DNA of 64,000 nucleotides from Breznakibacter sp047600785 (GCA_047600785.1 JASGKH010000001.1:1-64000); one strand, 5' to 3'. Counted from the first letter of the stretch, positions 41,702-50,270 are shown. Translations and numbers: made by a program. Notes: generated by a model from the letters alone, not told the origin.

Positions 41702-43111
41702 ATGCTGCCTCAAAGAATATCATATCTATTTTATCATCTTTCATTTATGTCATCTGATATAAACAAAATGATTAAATATTGCCGTTTTGTAGATGTGGGG
41801 GCAGAAATCAACGGGTGGAACCAGGTGGTTTTCAGGTCAGGACATCGTCCCTTTGAGATTGATAAAGTGAAATGGATTGGTGAGTTGCCAGTTCTTTATC
41901 CTTTATCGGACAATAATTTTTGGATTAAATGGGATAATTGCGGGAACCTCATTTTCGAACATGATTTGTTACAATCAGCTTTCTATTTGCTTTCAGCACA
42001 GCAAGAAGTGGAAATAGGCCAAAAAGATGAGTTCGGTCGGTTTATGTTCCAGGGTTCGGTGCAGCAACAGTTGAACATTGTGCACAAACCTGTGGTAAAC
42101 AGCTATTTTAAAATTATACTGGAGGCTTTTGCCAAATTTTGTCAGGCACAGGGTATTGCTTTTGCCACACGGAAACCGTTCGACCATTTTGCGTTTTTTT
42201 TAAGCCACGATATTGACAGGCTTTATTTTCACCACCCGAGGGAGGCGGTTGGTCGAGTGATGCAGGTTTGTGGGTTGAGGCCGAAAGAGTATCCGAAAGG
42301 AGTATTGTGGCGTTTGCTTTGCAAGGATGCGATTTACTCATGGCGATTCCGTAAAAAAGATGCTTGGAATAACTTTCATTATCTGATAAAGTCATCTGAG
42401 TTAAGAGGAATCCATTCAACATTTTATTTTCTTCCAAAAACAACAAATAGAATGAATTCACGCTATCGGCTTAATGATGTCGATATAAAGGCCATTATTT
42501 CCCATATCACTTCCAAGCACATTGAAATTGGATTGCATTTTCCTCTTTCCGGAACCGATGACAAATATGGGTATTTGGATTTGTTATCGGAAATAGCTGG
42601 CATTAAGCTGTTGGGAGGCAGAAGACATTATTTGGCCGTTGATTATCCTAAATCTTTTATTGAGGATAGCACCCATAAGGTATTGTACGATTCAAGTTTT
42701 GGATTTAGTGAACACGAAGGATTTCGTAATAGTTTTTGTTTCCCTTTCAAACCTTACGACCATGCCAACGAACGAATTGTGGATGCATGGGTGGTTCCTC
42801 TGGTGGCCATGGATGTGACTTTCTTATTTAAAAGAGGATTACAATTCGACGAAATTGATGGTATTATAAAAAAAATAGTGTGTGATGTGGTTGATTTCGG
42901 GGGCGTGTTTTCGTTGCTTTGGCATAATTGCCGGTTCGATGAGATCAATTTTCCTGGGATCACTCTTTTTTATGAACGGATACTTGATATAATGGTACAA
43001 AAAAAGGCCCAAGGAATCTCGGGCCGTGAAATTGTATCTACTGTCAATGGGCTATCGGATTACTCTTCTTTTATCAATGATTTTAATAATGGATTTACCT
43101 CCAATGAATAA
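41702..43111 (+). CDS. polysaccharide deacetylase-like protein
   Basis: A 469-residue protein. An N-terminal region of about 150 residues with no known motif is followed by a NodB-like domain: AFFLSHDIDRLYF (near residue 166) supplies the acidic pair of motif 1, and SKHIEIGLHFPLS (near residue 272) the metal-binding histidines. FSLLWHNCRF near the end matches the family's last motif. Such proteins of Bacteroidota surface-polysaccharide loci probably remove N-acetyl groups. It starts one base after the flippase gene and its last 52 bases overlap the convergent PspC gene. Confidence 0.78.
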   Translation: MLPQRISYLFYHLSFMSSDINKMIKYCRFVDVGAEINGWNQVVFRSGHRPFEIDKVKWIGELPVLYPLSDNNFWIKWDNCGNLIFEHDLLQSAFYLLSAQQEVEIGQKDEFGRFMFQGSVQQQLNIVHKPVVNSYFKIILEAFAKFCQAQGIAFATRKPFDHFAFFLSHDIDRLYFHHPREAVGRVMQVCGLRPKEYPKGVLWRLLCKDAIYSWRFRKKDAWNNFHYLIKSSELRGIHSTFYFLPKTTNRMNSRYRLNDVDIKAIISHITSKHIEIGLHFPLSGTDDKYGYLDLLSEIAGIKLLGGRRHYLAVDYPKSFIEDSTHKVLYDSSFGFSEHEGFRNSFCFPFKPYDHANERIVDAWVVPLVAMDVTFLFKRGLQFDEIDGIIKKIVCDVVDFGGVFSLLWHNCRFDEINFPGITLFYERILDIMVQKKAQGISGREIVSTVNGLSDYSSFINDFNNGFTSNE

Positions 43112-44490
43112 CCATCCAGTATTTCCAATATGTATTTAACCTTTACCAATCGTATTTCGTCATTGAATTTGATAAATGATTTTAAATAAATCACAGAATC
43201 ATTTTGGTTCCAAAGATCTTTTGTATCTAATAATATTTCATGGTGATTGGCCTTTAACGGCAATATACTTTCTTGTTCGATGATCAATCGGCAGCTGTCA
43301 CCTTTGACAATCCTTAAGCTTGGTTTTATCTGACTGGTCAGCTCCCAATCATCGATTTTCAGATGAAAGTTCTTGGATTTATTTTCTGTGCCAGCCCAAT
43401 CTGAATCCGATATTAACGTTTCGACATATATTTTTTTATACGTGCCCATTTTCAGGGCATGTTGTTGGCGCGAATAAGTATGGTCTCCTACCGATGTGGC
43501 CACTTTTATCGTTATGTAAAAACCAAGGAGAAGAGCTAAAATCCATATGACCAACGCACTGATACCAATCCATTTTACCTTGTTGCGTAGGTTGAATATT
43601 AATTGGATACCGCCAAATACCAGCATGATCAAGGGAATTCCTACCAACAGGCCTATTGACAGTTTCGCAAGGAACAGGTTGATAGACGGGAAAATAGCGG
43701 AAGGCAGTTCAATCAGGTTATGAAAAGGTTCCACGATGGTGTTCGGGAACAATTGGCCCCAAAACAATACAATGGCAAACACACTTAATAGAGTAATGCC
43801 AACAATGGTCATAAACATACCTACCACAATGGCTATTAAACGGCCTAAAGCATGGAATACGGGGGAGAACCCATCTGCCGATGACCGATAAGCACGGTTG
43901 GTATTATATGGGGCCGATGGCTCATGCCGTTGGTTGGAGGGGTTACTGAATCCCATCATTTCGTTGCGTTGCTGAAGAGTGACGGCAGGAGGCATGGCAA
44001 TCCAAAGACCGATGTATAAAAATATCCCGATTGATGTGAACATCAGTAGGACAAAAAGGATCCGCATTACCACGGCATCTACATTAAAGTAGGCAGCCAG
44101 TCCACTGCAAACACCTCCCAGCACGCGGTTGGTCGGGTCACGGTATAGTTTTTTTGCCACCGATTGGAAACCTCCTTGTTGGGCCGATGTTCGCGGATCT
44201 TTTTTTTCGTGGGGCTGATCATCTTCGCTGTCGCCAAAATCGCTTGGCCTACCAATTACTGCCATTAGTTCTTCGATTAACTCATCGGTAGCTATTTCGT
44301 TGGCCGTTGGGCATTTAGCCCTTATCAGTTCTGCAATTCTGTATTCAATGTCGGCCAATATTTCATCTGCTTCTGCATGATGTTGTATCCGGTGTCGAAT
44401 ATCATTTAAGTATTGATTTAACTTGATGTATGCATCTTCTTCAATAGTAAATGCTTCACCGCTAATATTTATGGAGATTGTTTTTTTCAT
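43060..44490 (-). CDS. PspC-domain membrane protein with long C-terminal domain
   Basis: A 476-residue protein. Residues 1-75 form a small N-terminal domain (ISINISGEAFTIEEDAYIKL ... DIEYRIAELI) shared with the next gene upstream. The PspC domain comes next (KKLYRDPTNRVLGGVCSGLAAYF, shown in parts: RVLGGVCSGLAAYF), then several hydrophobic helices. A beta-rich C-terminal part (MGTYKKIYVETLISDSDW) resembles the adhesin-like domain of LiaF/VraT-type stress proteins. It is the third gene of a PadR-PspC-PspC operon, likely sensing membrane stress. Its 3' end overlaps the convergent deacetylase gene. Confidence 0.85.
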   Translation of the reverse strand: MKKTISINISGEAFTIEEDAYIKLNQYLNDIRHRIQHHAEADEILADIEYRIAELIRAKCPTANEIATDELIEELMAVIGRPSDFGDSEDDQPHEKKDPRTSAQQGGFQSVAKKLYRDPTNRVLGGVCSGLAAYFNVDAVVMRILFVLLMFTSIGIFLYIGLWIAMPPAVTLQQRNEMMGFSNPSNQRHEPSAPYNTNRAYRSSADGFSPVFHALGRLIAIVVGMFMTIVGITLLSVFAIVLFWGQLFPNTIVEPFHNLIELPSAIFPSINLFLAKLSIGLLVGIPLIMLVFGGIQLIFNLRNKVKWIGISALVIWILALLLGFYITIKVATSVGDHTYSRQQHALKMGTYKKIYVETLISDSDWAGTENKSKNFHLKIDDWELTSQIKPSLRIVKGDSCRLIIEQESILPLKANHHEILLDTKDLWNQNDSVIYLKSFIKFNDEIRLVKVKYILEILDGYSLEVNPLLKSLIKEE

Positions 44491-44555
44491 TTTATCGATA
44501 GTTTATTGGAAATTAATTTTTAAGATAGGGCGATTTCATTTTATACTTGAGTACA

Positions 44556-45527
44556 TTAAAAATGTATCCCATTAAAAATTTGTCTAACCACAAATACGGC
44601 AAAGGGGAAGATAAGCATCAGGAATAGAAATACTGCCACAATCCAAATCCATACTTTCTGTGAGTGTTTGGTTAGCAACAAGACTATCCCTACAAGAATA
44701 ATGGCAATGGGAATAAAGACCGGGAAAGGGAGATGTTCCCAGAAAGGCCAGTTAAAGTTGTTTAAAGTAAAATGAAAGATTGGCCAGTGCACCACTTTAA
44801 GCACGTTGAAGATCAAAAATGCCAAAAAAAGCACGCCTACCACGATCAACACCGTTTTGTCACGTTGGTTAAGTTTCTCCATATAATTTTTACTTTGCTG
44901 GTAAGTATGCGATTGCTGCATTTTTGAAAAACCTTTTTTTACTTCTTCAAATTCTTCTCGTACAGCTTTTTCAATGTTTTCGATGTTGATGTTTTCGCCA
45001 CGCATTTCAAGTTTTTGCGACGGAGTGATCGCTTCCGGGATGACGGCCCACATTACCACATACACAAATGCGGCAGTAAAGCTGGTGGCAATCAGTATGA
45101 TGACGGCAATGATGCGTACCAATGCGACATCAATGCCCAAATAAGCTGAAATTCCTGCGCAAACACCACCCAGTAACCGGTTGTCGGTGTCACGGTACAA
45201 CCTTTTGGCCGGCCGGATCCATGGTGCCTGTGGTGATGACGTTTGATCTTTTGTGTTGGTGTTGGTTTGTTCAAATTCATCGGGCTCACCCATTATCGAA
45301 ATAATCTCTTCCACCAATGTCAACGTTACCACGCTGGTCGATGAATTGATTTTTTGTGAGATGAGTTCGGCAATTCGACTTTCAATGTCGGCTACGATTT
45401 CCGAACCTCCTTCTACATTTCCATAACGCAATTGAAGTTTTTTTAGATAGGCGCTCAATCGTTGGTGGGCATCTTCATCCATAAAAAAACTTCGTCCACT
45501 TATATGGACTGATACGGTTGTTTGCAT
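44556..45527 (-). CDS. PspC-domain membrane protein
   Basis: A 323-residue paralogue of the downstream gene. It has the same N-terminal domain (VSVHISGRSFFMDEDAHQRL, DIESRIAELISQK), the PspC core RLLGGVCAGISAYLGID near residue 115 with one helix, and a charged coiled-coil stretch (IEKAVREEFEEVKKGFSKMQ). Three further helices form the C-terminal third. It lacks the long outer domain of its partner. It starts two bases after the padR stop, so the repressor and this gene are translated together. Confidence 0.88.
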   Translation of the reverse strand: MQTTVSVHISGRSFFMDEDAHQRLSAYLKKLQLRYGNVEGGSEIVADIESRIAELISQKINSSTSVVTLTLVEEIISIMGEPDEFEQTNTNTKDQTSSPQAPWIRPAKRLYRDTDNRLLGGVCAGISAYLGIDVALVRIIAVIILIATSFTAAFVYVVMWAVIPEAITPSQKLEMRGENINIENIEKAVREEFEEVKKGFSKMQQSHTYQQSKNYMEKLNQRDKTVLIVVGVLFLAFLIFNVLKVVHWPIFHFTLNNFNWPFWEHLPFPVFIPIAIILVGIVLLLTKHSQKVWIWIVAVFLFLMLIFPFAVFVVRQIFNGIHF

Positions 45528-45529
45528 GG

Positions 45530-45877
45530 TTATAGGTTTGTTTGGTGATGGTTAATTTGGTTTACGGAAGTGACTAATTCGTTCCACGACAGATGAAGTT
45601 GCTGCAAGGTCAGCTGGCCGTCATCAGTCAGTGAATAATATTTCCGTGGTGGCCCTTGATTCGATTCTACCCATCTGTAATTTAATAAACCTGCATTTTT
45701 CAATCTGGTTAGCAAGGGGTATAAAGTACCCTCTACTACAATCATTTTGGCCTCTTTCAACCGATTGATAAGGTCAGAGGCATATGCGTCGCCACTATCA
45801 AGAGTAGCCATAATGCAATATTCAAGCACACCTTTTCGCATTTGGGCTTTTGCATTTTCGATGTTTATTTCACTCAT
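45530..45877 (-). CDS. PadR-family transcriptional regulator
   Basis: A 115-residue winged-helix repressor. KGVLEYCIMATLDSGDAYAS opens the DNA-binding domain, AKMIVVEGTLYPLLTRLKNA is the recognition helix region, and the wing has RWVESNQGPPRKYYSLTDDG. The longest frame starts 39 codons upstream, in a segment with no PadR similarity; ATG 45877 (MSEINIENAKAQM) gives the family N terminus. It heads the operon with two PspC genes and probably represses it through the inverted repeat at 45974-46014. Confidence 0.92.
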   Translation of the reverse strand: MSEINIENAKAQMRKGVLEYCIMATLDSGDAYASDLINRLKEAKMIVVEGTLYPLLTRLKNAGLLNYRWVESNQGPPRKYYSLTDDGQLTLQQLHLSWNELVTSVNQINHHQTNL

Positions 45878-45973
45878 TGTCAGTAAATTTAATCGGTTAC
45901 CGCATGGTTTCCATTCTCTGGTGAGTAATTTTTCGATTGGTTCTCCAATTGAAAAATTTATACCAGGTAGTTT

Positions 45974-46014
45974 GTATTGCAAATATATAAACAATAGATG
46001 GTACTATGCAATAC
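45974..46014 (-). promoter_or_regulatory. padR promoter with flanking 8-bp inverted repeat
   Basis: TATATTTG (minus, 45980-45987) is a TAnnTTTG element about 100 bases before padR. It is bracketed by GTATTGCA (45974-45981) and TGCAATAC (46007-46014), a perfect 8-bp inverted repeat that overlaps the element and is a candidate operator. The rest of the 305-base gap to cysH shows only the cysH promoter element. Confidence 0.5.
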
Positions 46015-46150
46015 ATGGTAGTGTAAATTTCTAAAATATTTTCATTTCCAATAATTCCGAATGGGTTAATGTATTTATTTTAAGATATTTATGTATTATC
46101 TCCTGATTGGCAATATGAATTATTGGATGTATTAAAGAGTGGAATTTTAG

Positions 46151-46158
46151 TAATTTTG
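46151..46158 (+). promoter_or_regulatory. putative -7 element of cysH promoter
   Basis: TAATTTTG lies 24 bases before ATG 46183. It falls inside the longer open frame starting at 46123, which supports the shorter gene. Confidence 0.45.
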
Positions 46159-46182
46159 CGTGGACAAAATCAATTACATCCG

Positions 46183-46887
46183 ATGACTGCAGCTGAAATC
46201 AATTCATTGAACAACCAATTCAAAAGCAAAACTCCGCAAGAGACTCTATCGTATTTCATTAAATTGTTTGGCAATAAAATAGCGTTATCGTCGAGCCTTG
46301 GGGCCGAAGATCAGGTGCTTACCCAGATGGTGGTCGATATAGACCCAACTGTAAAGATTTTTACACTAGATACGGGACGTCTGTTCCCTGAAACTTACGA
46401 TCTGATTGATCGGACATCACGCAGGTACAAAAAAATCGTCGATGTGTTTTTCCCTGATCATGGGAATGTGCAAAAAATGGTAAATGAAAAAGGTATCAAC
46501 CTTTTTTTCGAAAGTGTGGAAAATCGCAAATTGTGTTGTCAGGTTCGAAAGCTAGAGCCGCTGGCGCGTGCATTTAAAGGATTGGATGCATGGATTTGTG
46601 GGCTTAGGGCCGAACAATCGGTTACCCGGCAAGACATTGGTGTGGTGGAATGGGACGAGAACAACAAGTTGGTCAAAATTAATCCGTTGGCTTTTTGGAC
46701 CGAGGCCATGGTGTGGGACTACATCAAAGAAAAGAAAATTCCTTATAACCCGTTGCATGATAAAGCTTACCCTAGTATAGGTTGTCTTCCGTGCACACGG
46801 GCCGTTCAACCTGGCGAAGATGTTCGTGCAGGGCGCTGGTGGTGGGAAAATCCCGACACTAAAGAATGCGGGCTTCATAAAAAATAA
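46183..46887 (+). CDS. cysH: adenylyl-sulfate (APS) reductase
   Basis: Reduces activated sulfate to sulfite using thioredoxin. The 234-residue protein has LSSSLGAEDQVLTQM (PP-loop-like nucleotide site). The two cysteine motifs LCCQVRKLEPL (near residue 117) and GCLPCTRAV (near residue 200) hold a [4Fe-4S] cluster. The catalytic ECGLH lies near the C terminus. The cluster cysteines mark it as an APS rather than a PAPS reductase. The rest of the assimilatory sulfate pathway is not in the window. recO starts 17 bases downstream, so the two may be co-transcribed. Confidence 0.93.
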   Translation: MTAAEINSLNNQFKSKTPQETLSYFIKLFGNKIALSSSLGAEDQVLTQMVVDIDPTVKIFTLDTGRLFPETYDLIDRTSRRYKKIVDVFFPDHGNVQKMVNEKGINLFFESVENRKLCCQVRKLEPLARAFKGLDAWICGLRAEQSVTRQDIGVVEWDENNKLVKINPLAFWTEAMVWDYIKEKKIPYNPLHDKAYPSIGCLPCTRAVQPGEDVRAGRWWWENPDTKECGLHKK

Positions 46888-46904
46888 ATTCCGAACTTTA
46901 TTTT

Positions 46905-47636
46905 GTGGCAGGTGTGATATATGGAACCCGTGGTGTGGTGCTGAACCACATAAAATACAATGAGACAAGTGTGATTGTGCACGTGTACACTGAATTATTG
47001 GGTCGCCAATCGTATTTGGTAAACCATGTACGTTCAGTGAAGAACAAGGGGAAGACTGTTTTTTTGCAGCCATTGGCCTTGCTCGATTTACAAGTTTACC
47101 ATTCACCCAAAAAAGAGGTGCAACGAATCAAAGATTTCAGGATTTCAGATGCATTCTCATCCATCCCTTTCGATCAAACGAAACGGTCCATTGCATTTTT
47201 TGTTACCGAAGTATTGAAACGTTCGTTGCGAGAAGAAGAATCGAATCCTGATCTTTTCGTGTTTATCTATGAGTCGGTACGGCACTTTGATGGGATGACG
47301 GTCAATGCGCATGTGTTCCATTTGTGGTTTTTGGCACAATTGACCCGTTTTCTTGGATTTTTTCCTGACTTTTCGGAGAATGTTACCGATGCATTTTTCG
47401 ATTTAAGGAACGGTGAATGCAGCACAGTGAGACCCAGTCATGACTATTATTTGCACCAATCTTTATTTGCCGATTGGCTTGCCTTGTACCAGGGCCATAT
47501 TGATGGATTATTGAGCTTATCGTCTTCGCGAAGGAATGAACTGGCCGATACGATGCTTTTGTACTATGCCCTGCATCTTGATGGTTTCGGGCATTTTAAA
47601 TCCTTTGACGTGCTTAAGGATTTCTACAGTTTCTGA
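46905..47636 (+). CDS. recO: DNA repair protein RecO
   Basis: A recombination mediator that helps RecA onto SSB-coated DNA. The 243-residue protein (GTG start) has the N-terminal OB-fold (GVIYGTRGVVLNHIKYNETS, VHVYTELLGRQSYLVNHVRS). A helical domain (PFDQTKRSIAFFVTEVLKRS) follows. The zinc-finger cysteines present in some RecO proteins are absent, as is common in Bacteroidota. Spacing after cysH suggests read-through. Confidence 0.92.
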   Translation: MAGVIYGTRGVVLNHIKYNETSVIVHVYTELLGRQSYLVNHVRSVKNKGKTVFLQPLALLDLQVYHSPKKEVQRIKDFRISDAFSSIPFDQTKRSIAFFVTEVLKRSLREEESNPDLFVFIYESVRHFDGMTVNAHVFHLWFLAQLTRFLGFFPDFSENVTDAFFDLRNGECSTVRPSHDYYLHQSLFADWLALYQGHIDGLLSLSSSRRNELADTMLLYYALHLDGFGHFKSFDVLKDFYSF

Positions 47637-47834
47637 GTCTTTTTAGTTAAACGTTTTTTCCTTCAGGTAAATCATCTCTTGGTCTCCAATTAACTGCAAT
47701 TGGTAAAAAGCGACGCATTTTTGTGGTGGAAAAGCGTTAAATTGTATTGCCTACAAATAAAACAGAGATCATGCCCAATGGCGGTGGTTTATTGTAAAGG
47801 CCTTACGCTCTTAGTTATTATTAATCAAATGTTT

Positions 47835-48974
47835 ATGAATTCTTTCAAAATAAGCGGTTTCGAATTTTCTCGTCTTGAAAAGTTACTTGAAATGACTTTC
47901 AAGCACAATGCAATTAACTTGATATCCCCACATGATTCTTTCATTTGTCCCCGACAGTTGATCGAAGACATGGCTAAAGAGGTGTTGGAGGAGGGTAACC
48001 GTCCTGTGTTTTATTTTGGAGAGGAAGGATTAAGGAAAAAGGTTTCGGTTTTCCTGCGCGATGCATACGGACATGTGTACGATGCAGACAGCGAGGTAAC
48101 CATTACCGGAGGGACCAATCAGGCCATTTACGTAGCAATTACGGCTCTTGTCAAGGAAGGCGATCAGGTAATTGTGTTCGAGCCTTCGGCAAATACCTTT
48201 ATCCCTGCCATTGAAATGTGCGGGGGAGAACCCGTTTACATCAAGCTGAAAGAGCCTGGCTTTTACATTGATTGGGAAGACGTGCAAAAAATGATCAACG
48301 GGAAGACCCGTATGATCTTCATCGGGTCACCTCATAATCCGACAGGTTGGGCCATGAGCGAGATCGACGCTATCCGTCTTCAACGCACAATTAACGGGAC
48401 CAAAATCGTGGTGTTGAGCGATGAGAGTTTTCAGCATCTGGTGTTTGATGGTGAAGCCCACCAAAGTATGGCCGCATATCCAAAATTGGCTGATCAAAGT
48501 GTTGTGGTGGCATCATTGTCCCAGCCTTATCATTTATCTTCATGGCCACTGGCATACGTTGCTTCGTCCGAGGAGATGATGAAAGAAATACGTAAAGTGC
48601 TGCAGATAATATCTCAGGGTGCTAATTCACCCATTCAACGTGCGTTAAGCAAAGTATTTGGGGCGAAGGACATTTTAATTGGACAATCGGCTTTGTTACA
48701 GGGTAAAAGAGATTTGTTCCTTGATGCGATGGAAGGATCCAATTTTAAATTAGCTCCCTCTAAAGGATCGTGTTACCAACTAATCGGATTGAACGGCGCT
48801 ACTGGTTTGTCGGACAAAGATTTTGCCATGAAGTTGATCGAGGATCATGGTGTGGCCACCGTCCCGTTAAGCATATTTAACCATGAAAAAAGTAAAAACC
48901 AATACCTCCGTATCGATCTTTATCAGCCCGATGAAGTGCTGCTTGAAGTGGCTGGTCGCTTGAAACGTATATAA
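47835..48974 (+). CDS. class I/II aminotransferase-fold protein lacking the PLP lysine
   Basis: About 379 residues, full length for the KAT/methionine-aminotransferase group (YbdL-like), with the fold's landmarks: TITGGTNQAIYVAI, SPHNPTGWAMS, VLSDESFQHLVFDG and the terminal LRIDLYQPDE carrying the substrate-binding Arg. The segment that should hold the Schiff-base lysine (SFSKTYHVTGWRIGY-like) reads SLSQPYHLSSWPLAY. The lysine is Gln (codon CAG, 48522-48524), the phosphate-binding Arg eight residues on is Pro, and the PLP-contacting Tyr of DEVY is Phe. It is therefore probably not an aminotransferase, despite an intact frame. The longer frame from 47700 is not family-like; ATG 47829 is an alternative start. 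Confidence 0.85.
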   Translation: MNSFKISGFEFSRLEKLLEMTFKHNAINLISPHDSFICPRQLIEDMAKEVLEEGNRPVFYFGEEGLRKKVSVFLRDAYGHVYDADSEVTITGGTNQAIYVAITALVKEGDQVIVFEPSANTFIPAIEMCGGEPVYIKLKEPGFYIDWEDVQKMINGKTRMIFIGSPHNPTGWAMSEIDAIRLQRTINGTKIVVLSDESFQHLVFDGEAHQSMAAYPKLADQSVVVASLSQPYHLSSWPLAYVASSEEMMKEIRKVLQIISQGANSPIQRALSKVFGAKDILIGQSALLQGKRDLFLDAMEGSNFKLAPSKGSCYQLIGLNGATGLSDKDFAMKLIEDHGVATVPLSIFNHEKSKNQYLRIDLYQPDEVLLEVAGRLKRI

Positions 48975-49008
48975 ACGAAAAAAGAGTTGAAAAACTCTTT
49001 TTTCGTTT
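48973..49008. terminator. bidirectional terminator
   Basis: A perfect 16-bp stem, AAACGAAAAAAGAGTT / AACTCTTTTTTCGTTT, has a GAAA loop. It abuts the aminotransferase-like stop codon and faces the convergent charged-protein gene. Confidence 0.88.
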
Positions 49009-49037
49009 ATAAGCAATTGAATTGTATCGGATGAAGT

Positions 49038-49607
49038 TTAGTGGCCGATCTTTTGTTCCAAATCCATTAACGCTCTTTCTGCTTTATCGATTTTTTCTTT
49101 GCGTTCGTTGTATTGGGCTCCGTTTATTTTATTTTCTTTTCTGTCTTTTTCAAGATTGGTTTTTGCTTCTTGGATTCTTTCTTTTGAATCGGCAGCCTTT
49201 CTACGAGCTTCGCTTTTCGATTGATCTAAAGCTTGTTTTTTTTCGATGTGTCTCGCTTCTTCGCTATGACGTTGGCCAAATTCTTTCCCTTCGGTATTGT
49301 TTTTATTTTTGCCGTATGCATTGCCTTCGTTTTCTTGCTTTTGGAAATCTTTGTTCTCAGCCTTGTCTTCTTTGGAGTATTCGGGTTTTACTTTTTCTGT
49401 CCGCCCCTTTACCTCTTTCTCGGCTTCGGCTTTATGCAATTGTCCCTTTTCTTTTATTTCTTCCCCTTTGGCTTTTTCTTCGTGCACTTCCTTTTTTATC
49501 TCCGCTTTTTTTTCTTTGGGATCGGTGGCTGGCTTTTGCGCCTGCATTGTTGTCACCAACATGACAAAAATCCATGTACATGCTAAATATTTTATGTTTG
49601 TTTTCAT
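49038..49607 (-). CDS. exported highly charged coiled-coil protein
   Basis: A 189-residue protein of unknown family. A signal peptide (LACTWIFVMLVTTMQAQ) precedes an almost continuous Lys/Glu-rich helix-forming sequence (EKKAEIKKEVHEEKAKGEEI). There is a less charged Asn-rich middle (NAYGKNKNNTEGKEF), and the C-terminal heptad-like run ends KIDKAERALMDLEQKIGH. No cysteines occur in the mature part. It may be a periplasmic spacer or scaffold. It follows a small lipoprotein gene on the same strand by 38 bases. Confidence 0.7.
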   Translation of the reverse strand: MKTNIKYLACTWIFVMLVTTMQAQKPATDPKEKKAEIKKEVHEEKAKGEEIKEKGQLHKAEAEKEVKGRTEKVKPEYSKEDKAENKDFQKQENEGNAYGKNKNNTEGKEFGQRHSEEARHIEKKQALDQSKSEARRKAADSKERIQEAKTNLEKDRKENKINGAQYNERKEKIDKAERALMDLEQKIGH

Positions 49608-49645
49608 TTTACATTGTTTTTGGATTTGAAGATTTCAGTTAACGC

Positions 49646-49849
49646 TTAGTTTAAATCGCCGACTGCTTTATCCAATTCTTCAACCGACTTGTCAATGTCA
49701 GCTTTTGCTTTATCCAATTCCATTGAAGTAGAGTCAGATAGTTCGGAATTTGTGATACTGGTCGTTGTGTTTTCGATAGGTTTTTGGGGATTGTTACAAC
49801 CAATAAAAAAAAGGGTAACCAATCCTAATACGGCAAATAATGGTTTCAT
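49646..49849 (-). CDS. small Lpp-like lipoprotein
   Basis: A 67-residue predicted lipoprotein: signal with lipobox FIGC, then a short Ser/Thr-rich linker and a terminal helix with heptad pattern (MELDKAKADIDKSVEELDKA). The layout resembles E. coli Braun's lipoprotein, though the C terminus is Asn, not Lys, so covalent attachment to peptidoglycan is unlikely. It is upstream of the charged coiled-coil gene and probably co-transcribed with it. Confidence 0.75.
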   Translation of the reverse strand: MKPLFAVLGLVTLFFIGCNNPQKPIENTTTSITNSELSDSTSMELDKAKADIDKSVEELDKAVGDLN

Positions 49850-49975
49850 TGGAAAAAGTTTTTGCGTTGATAAATTTTAGATGTACCCGATAAGATTCTG
49901 GGTTGTTATGAAATACGCCGTTTGAGCAACAAGCTTGAAGTGACAAAAATAAACCCTTTCCTTTGAATTTTCCAT

Positions 49976-50012
49976 AAAAAAGGCAGCCCTTTTTATGGGT
50001 CTGCCCTTTTTG
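49976..50012. terminator. hairpin with T-tract upstream of lipoprotein gene
   Basis: The stem AAGGCAG-CCC / GGG-CTGCC has A and T runs on its two sides. It reads as a terminator on either strand, but no gene ends beside it; it may belong to an unrecognised short transcript or protect the divergent promoters. Confidence 0.5.
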
Positions 50013-50151
50013 GTTTAAGTTATGTGTTGCTGGTGCGATATTAATTGACCTATCAGGAATAAAGTATGCAAATTGTCATGGTTTTAGGGAATGCATGCAT
50101 GATTAGATTGTAAGTGTCAGAATAACAATGTGTTTTTGTCTTCATGGATCT

Positions 50152-50204
50152 GACCGATCGGTCGGTTTTAACAAGATTTTAAGAGTGCCTGAAAATCTTG
50201 TTAA
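50152..50204. promoter_or_regulatory. two palindromes, candidate operators
   Basis: GACCGATCGGTC (50152-50163) is a perfect 12-bp palindrome of the kind bound by TetR-type regulators. Just after it TTAACAAGATTTT (50168-50180) and AAAATCTTGTTAA (50192-50204) form a 13-bp perfect inverted repeat with an 11-base spacer and no T-run. They lie 67-119 bases upstream of the Spy-like gene. The rest of 49850-50270 shows only the hairpin near 49976. Confidence 0.5.
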
Positions 50205-50270
50205 TATGGGCGAAGGATTTTTGATTAATCGGCATCTATATATGATATCTAATTCAATGCTTTGACGAAT

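Noticed and set aside
46552..47106. 184-codon minus-strand frame across cysH and recO
   Set aside because: Opposite two certain genes; no motifs.
49022..49564. 180-codon plus-strand frame rich in Phe and Leu
   Set aside because: Exact antisense of the Lys/Glu-rich exported protein, whose GAA/AAG codons read as Phe/Leu; the minus-strand protein has a proper signal peptide.
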